Assembly: GCF_008711465.1 (NCBI RefSeq)
Contig: NZ_VXKQ01000018.1
Location: 81,854-145,853, forward strand
DNA: 64,000 bases
Direction of reading: 5' to 3'
From: Francisella sp. SYW-9
GTDB lineage: Bacteria > Pseudomonadota > Gammaproteobacteria > Francisellales > Francisellaceae
In this document: positions 1-9,455 of the stretch, piece by piece
Layout of the letters: every line of letters begins with the position of its first letter
How positions within the stretch are numbered: the first letter of the stretch is position 1
Program-made: the position numbers and the translations under genes
The notes under the pieces: generated by a model
The model's input: the letters and a program-made list of their open reading frames with translations, nothing else
Told to the model about the DNA's origin: nothing
The model's database searches: none

Positions 1-552
1 TGTTTCTCTGATTTCATAAGAAGATAAGATTGCCTTATGAGATATTGCTATACCTTTGTTTTTCCCAGTAGTTCCAGATGAATATACTAACCAAAAGCCC
101 TTTTCAGAATTAATAGGAGGGTGTTTAAATCTTTCTACATCTTTTGAGTCATATTGACTAATTATATCAATATAGTTAAAACATTCTATAGTTTCTATAT
201 CGGGTATTTCATCACATAGAATTAAATCTGATTGAGTATCCTCAATAATGTTTTTTAATAAAGGTAGAGGGAAGGATTTGTCTAACTGAACACAGCTTGC
301 ACCAATACTAGAGATAGCTAAAAAAGCTATAATAATTTCATAGCGTTTTGAGCTGTATATAGAAATTATGCTTTGTGGGCCATATCCTTTATCTTGTAAG
401 TATTGTGCTAAAAATTTAACTTGATTAGCAGTTTGGTGGTATGTTAGTTCTATATTTAAATCTGTAATAGCAATATTATTAGGTGTTTGCTTTGCTTGTT
501 TTAGAAAAAAATCACTTAAGGTAGAGTTCACGAAATTCTCTTTTAAAATCAT
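1..552 (-). CDS. Adenylation-domain (AMP-binding) protein, N-terminal part
   Basis: Only the first 184 codons lie in the window; the frame is open to base 1. The protein resembles the N-terminal half of amino-acid adenylation domains of NRPS-like or free-standing carboxylate-activating enzymes. These make an acyl-AMP from a carboxylate and ATP. Visible are the early LTYHQTANQ stretch (the LTYxEL-type core motif) and the phosphate-binding YSSGTTGKNKG loop near residue 160. No signal peptide is seen. I used the ATG at 552. A GTG at 531 has a slightly better purine-rich stretch upstream (AAAGAG) and could be the true start. It is divergent from rppH. The substrate cannot be told because the specificity-determining half is outside the window. 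Confidence 0.8.
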   Translation of the reverse strand, partial: MILKENFVNSTLSDFFLKQAKQTPNNIAITDLNIELTYHQTANQVKFLAQYLQDKGYGPQSIISIYSSKRYEIIIAFLAISSIGASCVQLDKSFPLPLLKNIIEDTQSDLILCDEIPDIETIECFNYIDIISQYDSKDVERFKHPPINSEKGFWLVYSSGTTGKNKGIAISHKAILSSYEIRET

Positions 553-765
553 TATTAATGATTCGAATAATAATAAATTATTTATGCTGAGATGTATATC
601 TTAGAAGATAAAATCATCTTGTAGATGATAATTTTATTAGAATATGTCTTAAAAATATTTAACATAGCTTTTGTTATAACCTCAATTATTCGAACTAGAA
701 AAGTAACAAACTGCTAAAAATTAGTTTAGAATAAATACTAGGAAGAAGAAATATTTCTTTAAATA
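553..765. promoter_or_regulatory. Divergent intergenic region between the adenylation gene and rppH
   Basis: AT-rich spacer with two kinds of symmetry. TTCGAATAAT at 562-571 recurs inverted as ATTATTCGAA at 685-694. A hairpin-like element has arms at 608-618 and 624-637, the second arm carrying a two-base bulge. Promoters for both flanking genes must lie here, but I cannot place them firmly. The inverted pair could be an operator or chance in AT-rich DNA. Confidence 0.3.
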
Positions 766-1230
766 ATGATAGATAAAAGTGGGTATAGAGCAAATGTTGC
801 TATAGTTTTATTAAATAAACAAAATAGAGTTTTTTGGGGTCAAAGAAGAAACAGAGCTTCATGGCAATTTCCTCAAGGCGGAGTATCTTCTGGAGAGACT
901 CCATTACAAGCAATGTATCGTGAACTTCATGAAGAAGTCGGTTTGAGACCTCAAGATGTAGAGGTTATAGCTTCAACAAGAGATTGGTATAAGTATGATA
1001 TACCAGACTCACTGCTTAGAGGTAAAGAGCCAATATGTGTTGGACAAAAACAAAAATGGTTTTTATTAAGATTGAAAAGCTCTGAAAATAATATTGATTT
1101 AGAGGCTAATGACTCACCAGAATTTGATAATTGGCGTTGGGTTAGCTATTGGTATCCAATAAATCATGTAGTTTATTTTAAACAGGATGTATATAGAAGA
1201 GCTTTGACTTATTTTAAAGAGTTTATTTAG
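766..1230 (+). CDS. rppH: RNA pyrophosphohydrolase RppH (Nudix)
   Basis: RppH removes pyrophosphate from the 5' end of triphosphorylated mRNA in the cytoplasm, which lets 5'-dependent RNase E decay begin. The 154-residue protein carries a complete Nudix box at residues 38-60 (G38, E44, then RELHEEVGL at 52-60), with the metal-binding glutamates E53, E56 and E57. The WQFPQGG lead-in to the box is typical of RppH. The ATG at 766 is the first possible start, because the frame is closed by a stop just upstream. The purine-rich AGGAAG lies about 20 bases before it, and a perfect palindrome (746-759) sits between them. The 3' end overlaps the convergent PAP2 gene by 8 bases. The family call is firm. 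Confidence 0.95.
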   Translation: MIDKSGYRANVAIVLLNKQNRVFWGQRRNRASWQFPQGGVSSGETPLQAMYRELHEEVGLRPQDVEVIASTRDWYKYDIPDSLLRGKEPICVGQKQKWFLLRLKSSENNIDLEANDSPEFDNWRWVSYWYPINHVVYFKQDVYRRALTYFKEFI

Positions 1231-1861
1231 TAGCTTGTCTACCTTCGACAAAGGCTTTTGACCATAAATAACAAAATGATCCTATATATGCAGATAATAT
1301 AACATCAGAAACATAATGATCTAGAACAATCACTCTACTTATCGCAACGATAGTTGCTATAATAATAGCAACTATCGTAATGTATTTTTTCTCAAAAAAG
1401 TTAGCAATTGCTAACAGACCAGCAAATGATAAAGTCGTATGTCCAGATGGCATAGAATTATAAGCTTTTTTAAAAGAAAAAAAGTGAAAACCATATTGAT
1501 CTTTAAATAAAAGCATTTCTGGTCTATATCTAGCTAGTAAAACCTTTAAAGTGCCTGCAACAATAATGGTTAGTATTAAAGATAGAGACATTATATATAG
1601 TTTGTCAGAGACTTTTTTACGAAAATATCTGATAATACAGATCACTGTGACTATTAAAGCAACTACAGCCCAAACTTTTGATGATGTGATCTGAGATATT
1701 AAAGAGGCTAGTGTACTTATCTTTGTACCGAAAAAGTCGCCTGAATGTATTGCTGTAGCGACTTTAATATCTAAAAAGTTATAACTAAGTACTACAATGA
1801 TTAACGTAATAATACCATATATAAGAGTATTTTTTGCAAGCTTACAATCTAAACACTTCAT
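1223..1861 (-). CDS. PAP2-family membrane phosphatase
   Basis: Integral membrane phosphatase of the PAP2 superfamily, 212 residues with about six hydrophobic segments. The three active-site motifs are all present: K106 to RP at 113-114, PSGH at 138-141, and SR at 175-176 followed by H182 and D186. Members dephosphorylate lipid phosphates such as phosphatidylglycerol phosphate, undecaprenyl pyrophosphate or lipid A on the periplasmic side. The sequence does not resemble the Francisella lipid A 4'-phosphatase LpxF as I remember it, so I assign no substrate. A short CxxC near the N-terminus (Cys3, Cys6) is unusual. The gene is convergent with rppH and divergent from ampD, so it is probably monocistronic. 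Confidence 0.85.
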   Translation of the reverse strand: MKCLDCKLAKNTLIYGIITLIIVVLSYNFLDIKVATAIHSGDFFGTKISTLASLISQITSSKVWAVVALIVTVICIIRYFRKKVSDKLYIMSLSLILTIIVAGTLKVLLARYRPEMLLFKDQYGFHFFSFKKAYNSMPSGHTTLSFAGLLAIANFFEKKYITIVAIIIATIVAISRVIVLDHYVSDVILSAYIGSFCYLWSKAFVEGRQATK

Positions 1862-1934
1862 AATTAAATTATTTAAACCTACTAAATTAGTTGATACAGT
1901 ATAATATTACCACAACTAATTTTCAAAGCATAAG

Positions 1935-2483
1935 ATGTTCAATCAAGGTTGGTATAGAAAAGCTAAGCATATTGTGAGTAAAAACTTTAATCAAAGACCT
2001 AATAATATAGAAATTAGCTTGGTTGTGATTCATTGCATAAGTCTGCCTGAAGGAGAGTATCTAAACAGCAATGTTGAAAGTTTATTTATTAATAAGCTAG
2101 ATTGTAACTTACATCAGAGCTTTGTTGATCTAGAGAGTGTTGAAGTTTCTGCACATTTTTATATCAAACGTACAGGAGAAATTATTCAGTTTGTTTCAGT
2201 TGATGATAGAGCGTGGCATGCTGGTGTAAGCAGCTTCCAAGGAAGGAAAGGTTGTAATGATTTCTCTATTGGAATAGAGCTGCAAGGTACAGATAAAACA
2301 GCTTATGAATCTGAACAATACAAAAGTTTAAATAAATTGTTAACAGATTTAAAAGATACTTATGTTGAAATAAATGCTGTTACAGGGCATCAAAATATAG
2401 CTCCTAGAAGAAAAACTGATCCTGGCGAGTATTTTGATTGGGATAAGGTAAACAATCTACAAGGAATAGATAAGTATCACTAA
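1935..2483 (+). CDS. ampD: 1,6-anhydro-N-acetylmuramyl-L-alanine amidase AmpD
   Basis: AmpD cleaves the lactyl-amide bond of anhydro-muropeptides in the cytoplasm during cell-wall recycling. The 182 residues match the family along the whole length. The zinc ligands are H33 (VVIHC), H152 (TGHQNIAP) and D162 (KTDPG), and the catalytic glutamate is in the IELQGTD stretch near 115. The RAWHAGVSSFQGR segment around residue 95 is nearly the same as in enterobacterial AmpD. There is no signal peptide, which fits the cytoplasmic enzyme rather than a periplasmic AmpDh paralogue. It stands alone, divergent from the PAP2 gene. Confidence 0.95.
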   Translation: MFNQGWYRKAKHIVSKNFNQRPNNIEISLVVIHCISLPEGEYLNSNVESLFINKLDCNLHQSFVDLESVEVSAHFYIKRTGEIIQFVSVDDRAWHAGVSSFQGRKGCNDFSIGIELQGTDKTAYESEQYKSLNKLLTDLKDTYVEINAVTGHQNIAPRRKTDPGEYFDWDKVNNLQGIDKYH

Positions 2484-2656
2484 AATAAGTTTTTTTAAAG
2501 GTTTTAGAGTTACTCTCAAATTTATGCATTTTTGCTATCATATTTTTAACTACTTTTCAAATTAAATGATAATATTTATCCACATTTGTAGAATTAATGT
2601 TTTATGAATGTAAATTTGAATATTAATAAATACTAGTTTTAGGGGAGGTAAACCCT

Positions 2657-3955
2657 TTGTCATTTAAGAAAAGTTTTATAAAAACAGTTAAAGTATCATT
2701 TGGCAATATGATTGAGTGGTATGATTATTCGTTATATGGCTATTTTGCAATAATTATCTCACATCAGTTTTTCCCATCACAAAGTAGTTGGTTATCTTTA
2801 TTGCTAACTTTCGGGACTTTTGCTGCAGGGTATATTGCAAGACCTTTAGGATCTATATTTTTTGGATACCTTGGTGATAGAAAAGGTCGTCATTTTGCTA
2901 TGAATATAGCTATATTATTTATGGCGATACCAACTATAATAATGGCTTTTATACCTACTTATGCAAGCGTTGGTGTGATTGCACCTATAATTTTAGTTGT
3001 AATAAGAATATTTCAAGGTGTTTCAGCTGGAGGGCAGTTTGGTAATTTGATGGCTATTGCATCAGAAGATAGCCAGCTTAGATATACTGGATTTAACGTC
3101 TCAGTTGCATTTTCAACATCCATTCTTGGTTTTATTTTGGCATCAGCTGTTAGCTCATTAGCTGTAAATCTTTTTCCTACTGATTGGGGTAATTTGGTTT
3201 GGAGAATACCTTTTGCATTTGGTGCTATACTGCTTATAGCATTTTTATTTTTTAGAGAAAAAGATGAGAAGGAGACTTTTCTATCAGAATCAAGGTCTCC
3301 TGTCATTCAGCTAACAAAAACATATAAAAGACACTTAGTATCTGTTACAGCAATCGCAACAGTAGCACTTATGATTTACTATATAGATATAACATATATG
3401 ACAACGTATATGGTTGATATATTAGGTATGCATTTATCTGTTGCTTTGACAGTTAATACTATTGCGATATTCTTTATGTTTTTATCGACACCGTTTTTTG
3501 GCTTTATATCAGATAAGATAGGTAGAAAAGAAGTACTTCTTTTTAGCTTTATAGTTTCATTAATATTATCACCAATATTGATATATTTATTAGATGCAGG
3601 ACGCTTAGAGTTTTCAACCTTTATACTTATAGTTTTAGCTATTATGACAGGTATGATACAAGGAGCTGCAAATCCATGTTATACAGAGGTGTTTCCATCA
3701 AATGTACGAGCTTCCGGTGCATCTATCGTATATGGGCTTGGAGCATCAATTTCAGGTTTTGCTCCTTTACTTGCAACATTCATAACAGGAGTGATACCTC
3801 CAGTATTAGGTGTTTCTTTACTTATGTTTATATTATGTGGCATTGGTGTGATTATGACATTTATTATGCCTGTTAAGCAGATGGGTAGAAGAAGATTAAA
3901 TGATCTTGAGCAGGTAATATATAGTAAAGAAAAAGGTGTTAAATATGGTGTATAA
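2657..3955 (+). CDS. MFS transporter, metabolite:H+ symporter (MHS/ProP-like) type
   Basis: A 432-residue, 12-helix inner-membrane transporter. The N-terminal FGNMIEWYDYSLYGYF stretch and the DRKGRH loop after helix 2 are hallmarks of the ProP/MHS-type branch, whose members import compatible solutes, dicarboxylates or amino acids with protons. Francisella uses related MFS proteins to take up amino acids in host cells, so a nutrient importer is plausible, but the substrate is unknown. The start is TTG at 2657, supported by a strong GGGGAGG ribosome-binding site 8 bases upstream. The gene is monocistronic and convergent with parE. Confidence 0.85.
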   Translation: MSFKKSFIKTVKVSFGNMIEWYDYSLYGYFAIIISHQFFPSQSSWLSLLLTFGTFAAGYIARPLGSIFFGYLGDRKGRHFAMNIAILFMAIPTIIMAFIPTYASVGVIAPIILVVIRIFQGVSAGGQFGNLMAIASEDSQLRYTGFNVSVAFSTSILGFILASAVSSLAVNLFPTDWGNLVWRIPFAFGAILLIAFLFFREKDEKETFLSESRSPVIQLTKTYKRHLVSVTAIATVALMIYYIDITYMTTYMVDILGMHLSVALTVNTIAIFFMFLSTPFFGFISDKIGRKEVLLFSFIVSLILSPILIYLLDAGRLEFSTFILIVLAIMTGMIQGAANPCYTEVFPSNVRASGASIVYGLGASISGFAPLLATFITGVIPPVLGVSLLMFILCGIGVIMTFIMPVKQMGRRRLNDLEQVIYSKEKGVKYGV

Positions 3956-4020
3956 GTTATTTTATAGTCTACTATGTTTAAAAGTAGTATTTGTTAGATC
4001 TCGTCGTTAAGCCTAAATGG

Positions 4021-4039
4021 AGTAGCTTACTACTTTTTA
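4021..4039 (+). terminator. Weak candidate terminator after the MHS transporter
   Basis: AGTAG (4021-4025) and CTACT (4030-4034) form a five-base-pair stem with a CTTA loop, followed by a short T run. It lies in the convergent gap between the transporter and parE. The stem is short, so this is tentative. Confidence 0.3.
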
Positions 4040-4087
4040 TATGGTTTTAGCTGTGGCTACATAATTAAATTAAAGCTAAAAGATTTT

Positions 4088-5971
4088 TTAATCAATTTCT
4101 GCCTTATCACCATAGTTTTCCAACCAGTCACGACGATCTTTAGACCTTTTTTTAGCTAAAAGTTTATCAAGCATTTCATTATCATCATAGATATCTGAGA
4201 TAGTTAGCTGTAATAGTCTTCTAGATGAAACATCCATTGCTGATTCACGCAGCTGTATAGGATTCATCTCACCAAGACCTTTAAAGCGCATAATATTGAT
4301 TTTGCCTGTTAGCTTGGAATTCTCTGCTAAAATAGCTTCTTTTTCAGCCTCGTCTAGAGCGTAAAAGGTGTTTTTACCGATATCAACTCTAAATAAAGGC
4401 GGTTGAGCTATATATATATGTCCATTTTCAATAAGCTTTTTAAAATGCTTTAGAAACATCGCGCATAGTAGAGTAGCAATATGTAAACCATCAGAGTCTG
4501 CATCAGCAAGAATACATATTTTATTATATCTAAGACTAGAGATGTCATCACTATCAGGATCAACACCTATTGCTGTTGCTATATTATGTACTTCTTGGGA
4601 ATTCATGATCGTATCTGCATCAAGCTCCCAGCTATTTAGAATCTTACCTTTAAGAGGCATTACTGCTTGAAAGTTCTTATCGCGTGCTTGTTTTGCAGAA
4701 CCTCCTGCAGAGTCTCCCTCAACAATGAAAAGCTCTGTTGAATTTACATCAGAACTAATACAGTCTGTTAGCTTCCCAGGTAGGCGAATAGAAGTATTCA
4801 TTATGCGTTTACGCGCAGTTTTCTTATCTGCATTAACACGCTTTTGAGCAATCTTATTAATATTCTCTATTATTTGGCGAGCTTCTTCAGCATTTTGGTT
4901 AAGCCATATGGTTAGAAGATCTTTTACAGTTGTTGCAACAAATGCTGTTACATCTTTGTTGGAAAGTTTCTCTTTAGTTTGTCCGGCAAATTGAGGATTT
5001 GTTATTTTTAATGATATAACATAGTTTAATTGAGCAAATGAGTCATTTGCTGTAATTTTAATGTTTTTAAGCCCTAAAGAGTTTTTTTCCACATATGTTC
5101 TAATGGCATCATAAATACCATTTTTAAGACCTGCAACATGGGTGCCATCTTGAGGCGTTGGGATTAGATTTACATAGCTATTTTTTATAACTTCAGTAGG
5201 GGCTTCACACCAGCAGAATACAGAATCTAAAAATGACTCTCCATTTGAAAAATTATCTATCATAAAAGGCTTGTTCGGTAAGGTTTCAGATTCTAGCTTA
5301 TGATCTAAATAACCTTTTAAACCATCTTCAAAATGCCATACTAATTTTTCTTTTTTTGCTTCATTAGAATATTTGATTGTAAGAGCTTTACAAAGGATAG
5401 CTTTTGCTTCTAATAAGTTCTTTAGAGATTTAAGATTTACCTTGATATCATCAAAATATTTTTTATCTGGCCAAAATCTAATTTTTGTCCCAGTATTTTT
5501 TTTACCAACTGTATCAATAACTTCTAAATCTTTAGTTTTAAAGCCGTCTTCAAACACTATGTGATAAAGTTTACCATCTCTTTTTATCTCAGCTTCAAGT
5601 CTAGTAGATAAAGCATTGACAACAGAAACACCTACACCATGAAGACCTCCAGAGTGGGTGTAGTTTTTGTTACTAAACTTACCACCAGAATGAAGCTTAG
5701 TCATAATAAGCTCGATACCTGACATTTTATGCTCAGGATGGATATCCACAGGCATTCCACGACCATTATCAGAGATTTCAATACTGTTATCTTGATAAAG
5801 AGAAATGTCTATTTTATTAGCAAAGCCTGCCAAGACTTCATCGACACTGTTATCCACTATTTCTTGGATAAGATGGTTTGGATTTTCGGTATTAGTATAC
5901 ATCCCTGGTCTTTTTTTGACAGGATCTAAACCGGTTAATACCTCGATTGATTTAGCATTATAGTTTTGCAT
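4088..5971 (-). CDS. parE: DNA topoisomerase IV subunit B (ParE)
   Basis: ATPase subunit of topoisomerase IV, which with ParC decatenates daughter chromosomes. The 627 residues show the GHKL ATPase fold: IVDNSVDE near residue 40, DNGRGMPVD near 70, and GGLHGVGVSVVNALS near 110. The TOPRIM domain follows, with EGDSAGGSAKQARD near 415 and the DADSDG metal site near 490. The C-terminal FKGLGEMNP block is typical. Length and spacing fit ParE; GyrB of gammaproteobacteria is longer, with an insert in the C-terminal part. The start at ATG 5971 gives the usual N-terminus ahead of IEVLTGLDPVKKRPGMY. No parC is next to it. Confidence 0.95.
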   Translation of the reverse strand: MQNYNAKSIEVLTGLDPVKKRPGMYTNTENPNHLIQEIVDNSVDEVLAGFANKIDISLYQDNSIEISDNGRGMPVDIHPEHKMSGIELIMTKLHSGGKFSNKNYTHSGGLHGVGVSVVNALSTRLEAEIKRDGKLYHIVFEDGFKTKDLEVIDTVGKKNTGTKIRFWPDKKYFDDIKVNLKSLKNLLEAKAILCKALTIKYSNEAKKEKLVWHFEDGLKGYLDHKLESETLPNKPFMIDNFSNGESFLDSVFCWCEAPTEVIKNSYVNLIPTPQDGTHVAGLKNGIYDAIRTYVEKNSLGLKNIKITANDSFAQLNYVISLKITNPQFAGQTKEKLSNKDVTAFVATTVKDLLTIWLNQNAEEARQIIENINKIAQKRVNADKKTARKRIMNTSIRLPGKLTDCISSDVNSTELFIVEGDSAGGSAKQARDKNFQAVMPLKGKILNSWELDADTIMNSQEVHNIATAIGVDPDSDDISSLRYNKICILADADSDGLHIATLLCAMFLKHFKKLIENGHIYIAQPPLFRVDIGKNTFYALDEAEKEAILAENSKLTGKINIMRFKGLGEMNPIQLRESAMDVSSRRLLQLTISDIYDDNEMLDKLLAKKRSKDRRDWLENYGDKAEID

Positions 5972-6060
5972 TAATATTAATTAGATCGATAGATTATATT
6001 TATTAAGGAAATTTTATCACATAATTTACTTAATTCGTAAGCTTGGCAAAGTGTTAATAG

Positions 6061-7242
6061 CTATTTCCTTAAAAAGTAGCAGCTATATGGTAGAAATACT
6101 ATTAATCCAATTAATGGTAAAAGTATGAATGCTAGAGATAGAGTGAACTCACTTCCTAAGTCAATTTGGCTCATAATAGCAGTTGTAATTGATGCAATTC
6201 CCATTTGCATAAATCCCATTATTGAGGAGGCTGCACCAGCTGTTGTAGTGAAATTTTCTAATGCTATTGGTGTAAGTAGTGGCACACTAAAAGATACACC
6301 AACAAAGGTTAAAGATAAGATAGCTGTAAGTGCTATAGATAGTTCCAGACCTGTTAACTTTTTAAATGCATAAACTAGTAATATCCCTGATATTAATGTA
6401 CAAGCCATACCAAAATTAATAAGATGTTTATAGGCTATAACACGACTAAGTTTTGAGCAAATGATAGAACCTGAAACAACCGCAATAACCATTAAAGTGA
6501 GTAAGTATAGGAAATTTGACTTCTCTAGTTTTAAAATATTAACAAAAATATCAGGAGCAGTAACAAGACATGCATAGATAGTACTGATATTAAGACCTAA
6601 TACAAAAGTGGCAAAGAAGAACTGATGATCTTTAAATAATGAGAAATAATTTTTAAAGAGAGATCTAATAGTTAATGCTTCATAATTTTTTTCTCTAATT
6701 GTTTCAGGGAAGAATAAGGCTACCTTTATAAAAAGTAAGCTAGCAGCAACGAGTAATACCCAAAATATTAGAGATGGGCTCAAAAATACGCCAAGTATAG
6801 CCCCAAAAGCAGGAGCTAGTGCAAAAGCTATATTCATAATAGCAAACACAGCTCCTTGTTCATTAATTTTAAAAGCATCTTTAACTGCGACTGTAGCAAT
6901 AACTCCGCCAGCTGCTGCACCAAAACCTTGTAGAAGACGAGCATATATCAATGTGTCAATATGTTGACTAAATAAACATATTACTGAACTAACTATAAAA
7001 AAACATGACCCAATTAACATTATTGGCTTACGTCCAAATCTATCAGAAAATGGTCCATATAAAATTTGGCTGATTGAGTAGCCTAATAGGTATGAGGTTA
7101 TTGTAAGTTGGACATGAGGATAATCAGTACCAAGAATTTTCTTTAGTTCAGGTAGGGCTGGGGCGTAGATAGTATCGCCAAATGGACCTAATGAAACCAT
7201 TAGGATTAGAATAAAAATTGATGGTCTTATGCCTTTATACAT
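6061..7242 (-). CDS. MFS transporter, Bcr/CflA drug-efflux type
   Basis: A 393-residue, 12-helix proton antiporter of the DHA1 Bcr/CflA group. The N-terminal ending in YAPALPELKKILGT, the GPFSDRFGRKP loop after helix 2, and the RLLQGFGAAAGGV segment in helix 4 are typical. Members export drugs or small metabolites from the cytoplasm; the substrate here is unknown. Its start overlaps the 3' end of bamB by 8 bases, so it is translationally coupled to bamB and downstream of it in a yfgM-bamB-transporter operon. That placement is unusual: bamB is often followed by der in other gammaproteobacteria. Confidence 0.88.
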   Translation of the reverse strand: MYKGIRPSIFILILMVSLGPFGDTIYAPALPELKKILGTDYPHVQLTITSYLLGYSISQILYGPFSDRFGRKPIMLIGSCFFIVSSVICLFSQHIDTLIYARLLQGFGAAAGGVIATVAVKDAFKINEQGAVFAIMNIAFALAPAFGAILGVFLSPSLIFWVLLVAASLLFIKVALFFPETIREKNYEALTIRSLFKNYFSLFKDHQFFFATFVLGLNISTIYACLVTAPDIFVNILKLEKSNFLYLLTLMVIAVVSGSIICSKLSRVIAYKHLINFGMACTLISGILLVYAFKKLTGLELSIALTAILSLTFVGVSFSVPLLTPIALENFTTTAGAASSIMGFMQMGIASITTAIMSQIDLGSEFTLSLAFILLPLIGLIVFLPYSCYFLRK

Positions 7243-8596
7243 TAGTAGATTTACCTTTGCTAAAGTCTCCTATTATTATATTAACTTTTAAGTCTTTTGT
7301 ATCTACTTTTTTAGATTTTTTGTTTGTTTTGGCTACAGTTGCTGGTTTAATCGATGAATCAATATGCTTAATACTTTCACCTTTATCAACTCTGTAATCA
7401 CCTAGAATACTATCATATATAACCTTATCACTATAAGCATCAACTAAGTAGGCTGTACCATCTTTAGCTTCAACAAGAATCCCTTGTTTCGTTGGTACTA
7501 ATTGAGCAGAGATGCCAGTGCTTGGAAATAATGTTGGAGTAGATGTAAGCTTATATCTACCAAGGTATTCACCGTTTAGTGAGCTAAAGAAATGTAAATA
7601 TCCTTGATAGTCAGCTACGACTATTAAGCCTTTATAATAAATAGGGCCAGTTATCTTACGCCACTTTAGAGTATCTTGAGTCCAGACCGTTTCACCATTT
7701 TGTATATTGTATGCTTTAAGCTCACTATCTGCTTGAGTCGTAAAAATAACATTATTATCAATAGCCATATTACTAATAATCGAAGCTTTCTTTGCCCATA
7801 GCATTTTACCAGTATCTTTATCTAGGGCTACGATAGCACCTTGAAATGCTGCGAAGATCAAATAGCGATGATATAGCATTGGATTTGCAGTTATATCAAC
7901 CATTTTATCTGCTGGAGAGGATCCATGGGCAATTGCAATCGGGATATTGATAGTCTTATCACCATTTTCAACAGTAAAACCAAGAACTGTACCAAAAGCA
8001 GAGCCTATCATTACAGTATCATTTAATACTATAGGCGATGAGTTACCAGGCAGCGTTAATTCTGGGATATTGTTTGAAGCACTCCACTCTTTTGAACCAT
8101 CTTTAGCATCAAAAGCAGCTACCGAGCCATCGTGTGTATGGGTGTAAATAGAGTTGTTATAGATAGTTGGTTGAGCAAATAAACTACTTGGAGTTTTACT
8201 TAACCATAAGGTTTTACCAGTCTTATTATCTAATGCTGTAAGTCTACCTTTCATCGAGCCAAAAATGACAGCATTTGCGATAGTGTTTGGTTCAGAAGTC
8301 AGGCTGGAATTTGTGTCTTTCTTCCATATTACGCCACCATCTTTCATTGATAAGGCATAAACCATGCCATTTTCATTAGGAACGAATGCAATATCATCTG
8401 AGTATGTAGGAGCTAGATTATAGTTGCCTAATCCGTTATCACCATTTCCCGTGCTTTTTTTCCACTTTACTTTTACATGAACCTGTTTAGGAGCCTTCTC
8501 CTTCAGTGGTGTTGGTGGGGGTACATTACTTTTTGAACAACTAGCTATTAAAAAAGATAATAGTAGGGGTAATGTTAAGAAATAAGATTTTTTCAT
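7235..8596 (-). CDS. bamB: Outer-membrane assembly lipoprotein BamB
   Basis: BamB is the beta-propeller lipoprotein of the BAM complex, which inserts beta-barrel proteins in the outer membrane from its periplasmic face. The 453-residue precursor has a lipoprotein signal peptide with lipobox LIASC and lipidated Cys20. Seven to eight PQQ-type propeller repeats follow, seen as recurrent GxVYALSxKDGxxxWK, GxLTALDxKTGKTLW and GxLHFFSSLNGEYLG blades. The C-terminal 50 residues are lysine-rich and extend beyond the propeller (VAKTNKKSKKVDTK), a feature not usual in E. coli BamB. It follows the yfgM-like gene with a 6-base gap and overlaps the downstream transporter. Confidence 0.93.
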   Translation of the reverse strand: MKKSYFLTLPLLLSFLIASCSKSNVPPPTPLKEKAPKQVHVKVKWKKSTGNGDNGLGNYNLAPTYSDDIAFVPNENGMVYALSMKDGGVIWKKDTNSSLTSEPNTIANAVIFGSMKGRLTALDNKTGKTLWLSKTPSSLFAQPTIYNNSIYTHTHDGSVAAFDAKDGSKEWSASNNIPELTLPGNSSPIVLNDTVMIGSAFGTVLGFTVENGDKTINIPIAIAHGSSPADKMVDITANPMLYHRYLIFAAFQGAIVALDKDTGKMLWAKKASIISNMAIDNNVIFTTQADSELKAYNIQNGETVWTQDTLKWRKITGPIYYKGLIVVADYQGYLHFFSSLNGEYLGRYKLTSTPTLFPSTGISAQLVPTKQGILVEAKDGTAYLVDAYSDKVIYDSILGDYRVDKGESIKHIDSSIKPATVAKTNKKSKKVDTKDLKVNIIIGDFSKGKSTNV

Positions 8597-8602
8597 TTTT
8601 AA

Positions 8603-9244
8603 TTAATAATTATTTATTAGTTGAGTAATCACTTGTTTAAACTCGGTTGAGCTATCAGGATCTTGCAGCGCTTTATGCCAAGCATTGAGTGCTTTTGTTT
8701 TATCACTTTTCTGTTGATAAGATTCTCCTAGTAGCATAAGAGGGTAAGCTTTGTTTTCCAATGTCCTCAAACTATTTAAGGTTTTTATTGCTTGATCAGG
8801 TTGTTTCGCTGCAATATAAAGTCTAGCCAGTCTAGTTTTAGTAACATTAGTTAAACTATTATCAGGATTATCTTTGATGCTTTGTTGAAGTATATCTATT
8901 GCTTTTGGTAAATTCGCAATATTCATATTAAAATTACTAGTATTTAATTTTGTTGGAGTAATATATAGTTCTGCTAACTGCCAGCTAGCAAATATTCCAA
9001 AACTAGTACTTGGGTATTGTTTTACTACAGATGTAAATTTAGTTATTCTAGTAGCTGATGAAACATCAGAATTTTCACTAGCAATCAAGGCTTTTTGATA
9101 TGCATTAGATGCTTCTAAGATCTTTTTATGATTATTTGAATTATAAAATTGAAATAGTATTACACATATAAGTGCTATGATAACTATCCCAGCTATTGTA
9201 TATAGTGCTTGGTTTTGTTTTTTTGTTAAACCCTTAATACCCAT
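8603..9244 (-). CDS. YfgM/AncA-like membrane-anchored TPR protein
   Basis: A 213-residue protein with one N-terminal transmembrane anchor (about residues 13-33) after a basic cytoplasmic stretch (KGLTKKQNQ). Its periplasmic part is built from helical TPR-like repeats, for example the segment ending PDQAIKTLNSLRTLENKAYPLMLLG, split here by natural repeat units. In other gammaproteobacteria YfgM sits just upstream of bamB and associates with the Sec translocon and the chaperone PpiD. The same order here supports the call. It is the first gene of the leftward yfgM-bamB-transporter operon. Sequence similarity is judged from architecture and context, so the symbol is left out. Confidence 0.75.
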   Translation of the reverse strand: MGIKGLTKKQNQALYTIAGIVIIALICVILFQFYNSNNHKKILEASNAYQKALIASENSDVSSATRITKFTSVVKQYPSTSFGIFASWQLAELYITPTKLNTSNFNMNIANLPKAIDILQQSIKDNPDNSLTNVTKTRLARLYIAAKQPDQAIKTLNSLRTLENKAYPLMLLGESYQQKSDKTKALNAWHKALQDPDSSTEFKQVITQLINNY

Positions 9245-9455
9245 AATTATGATTTATTTTTTCAATAAATTTTACAACATCTTAACATAAAAGTACTAAA
9301 CGTTGTAAGTTTATTGATAATCCAAATATGTAAAAATAAGTAAAAGATTATTTTATTGAGCTTAGTCATGTATTTCCATATTTAGATTTAAGGCATTGTT
9401 AGTATATGTTATGTCATTTATAATAGTCTTATCTAAAATAGATAAATGACAATTG

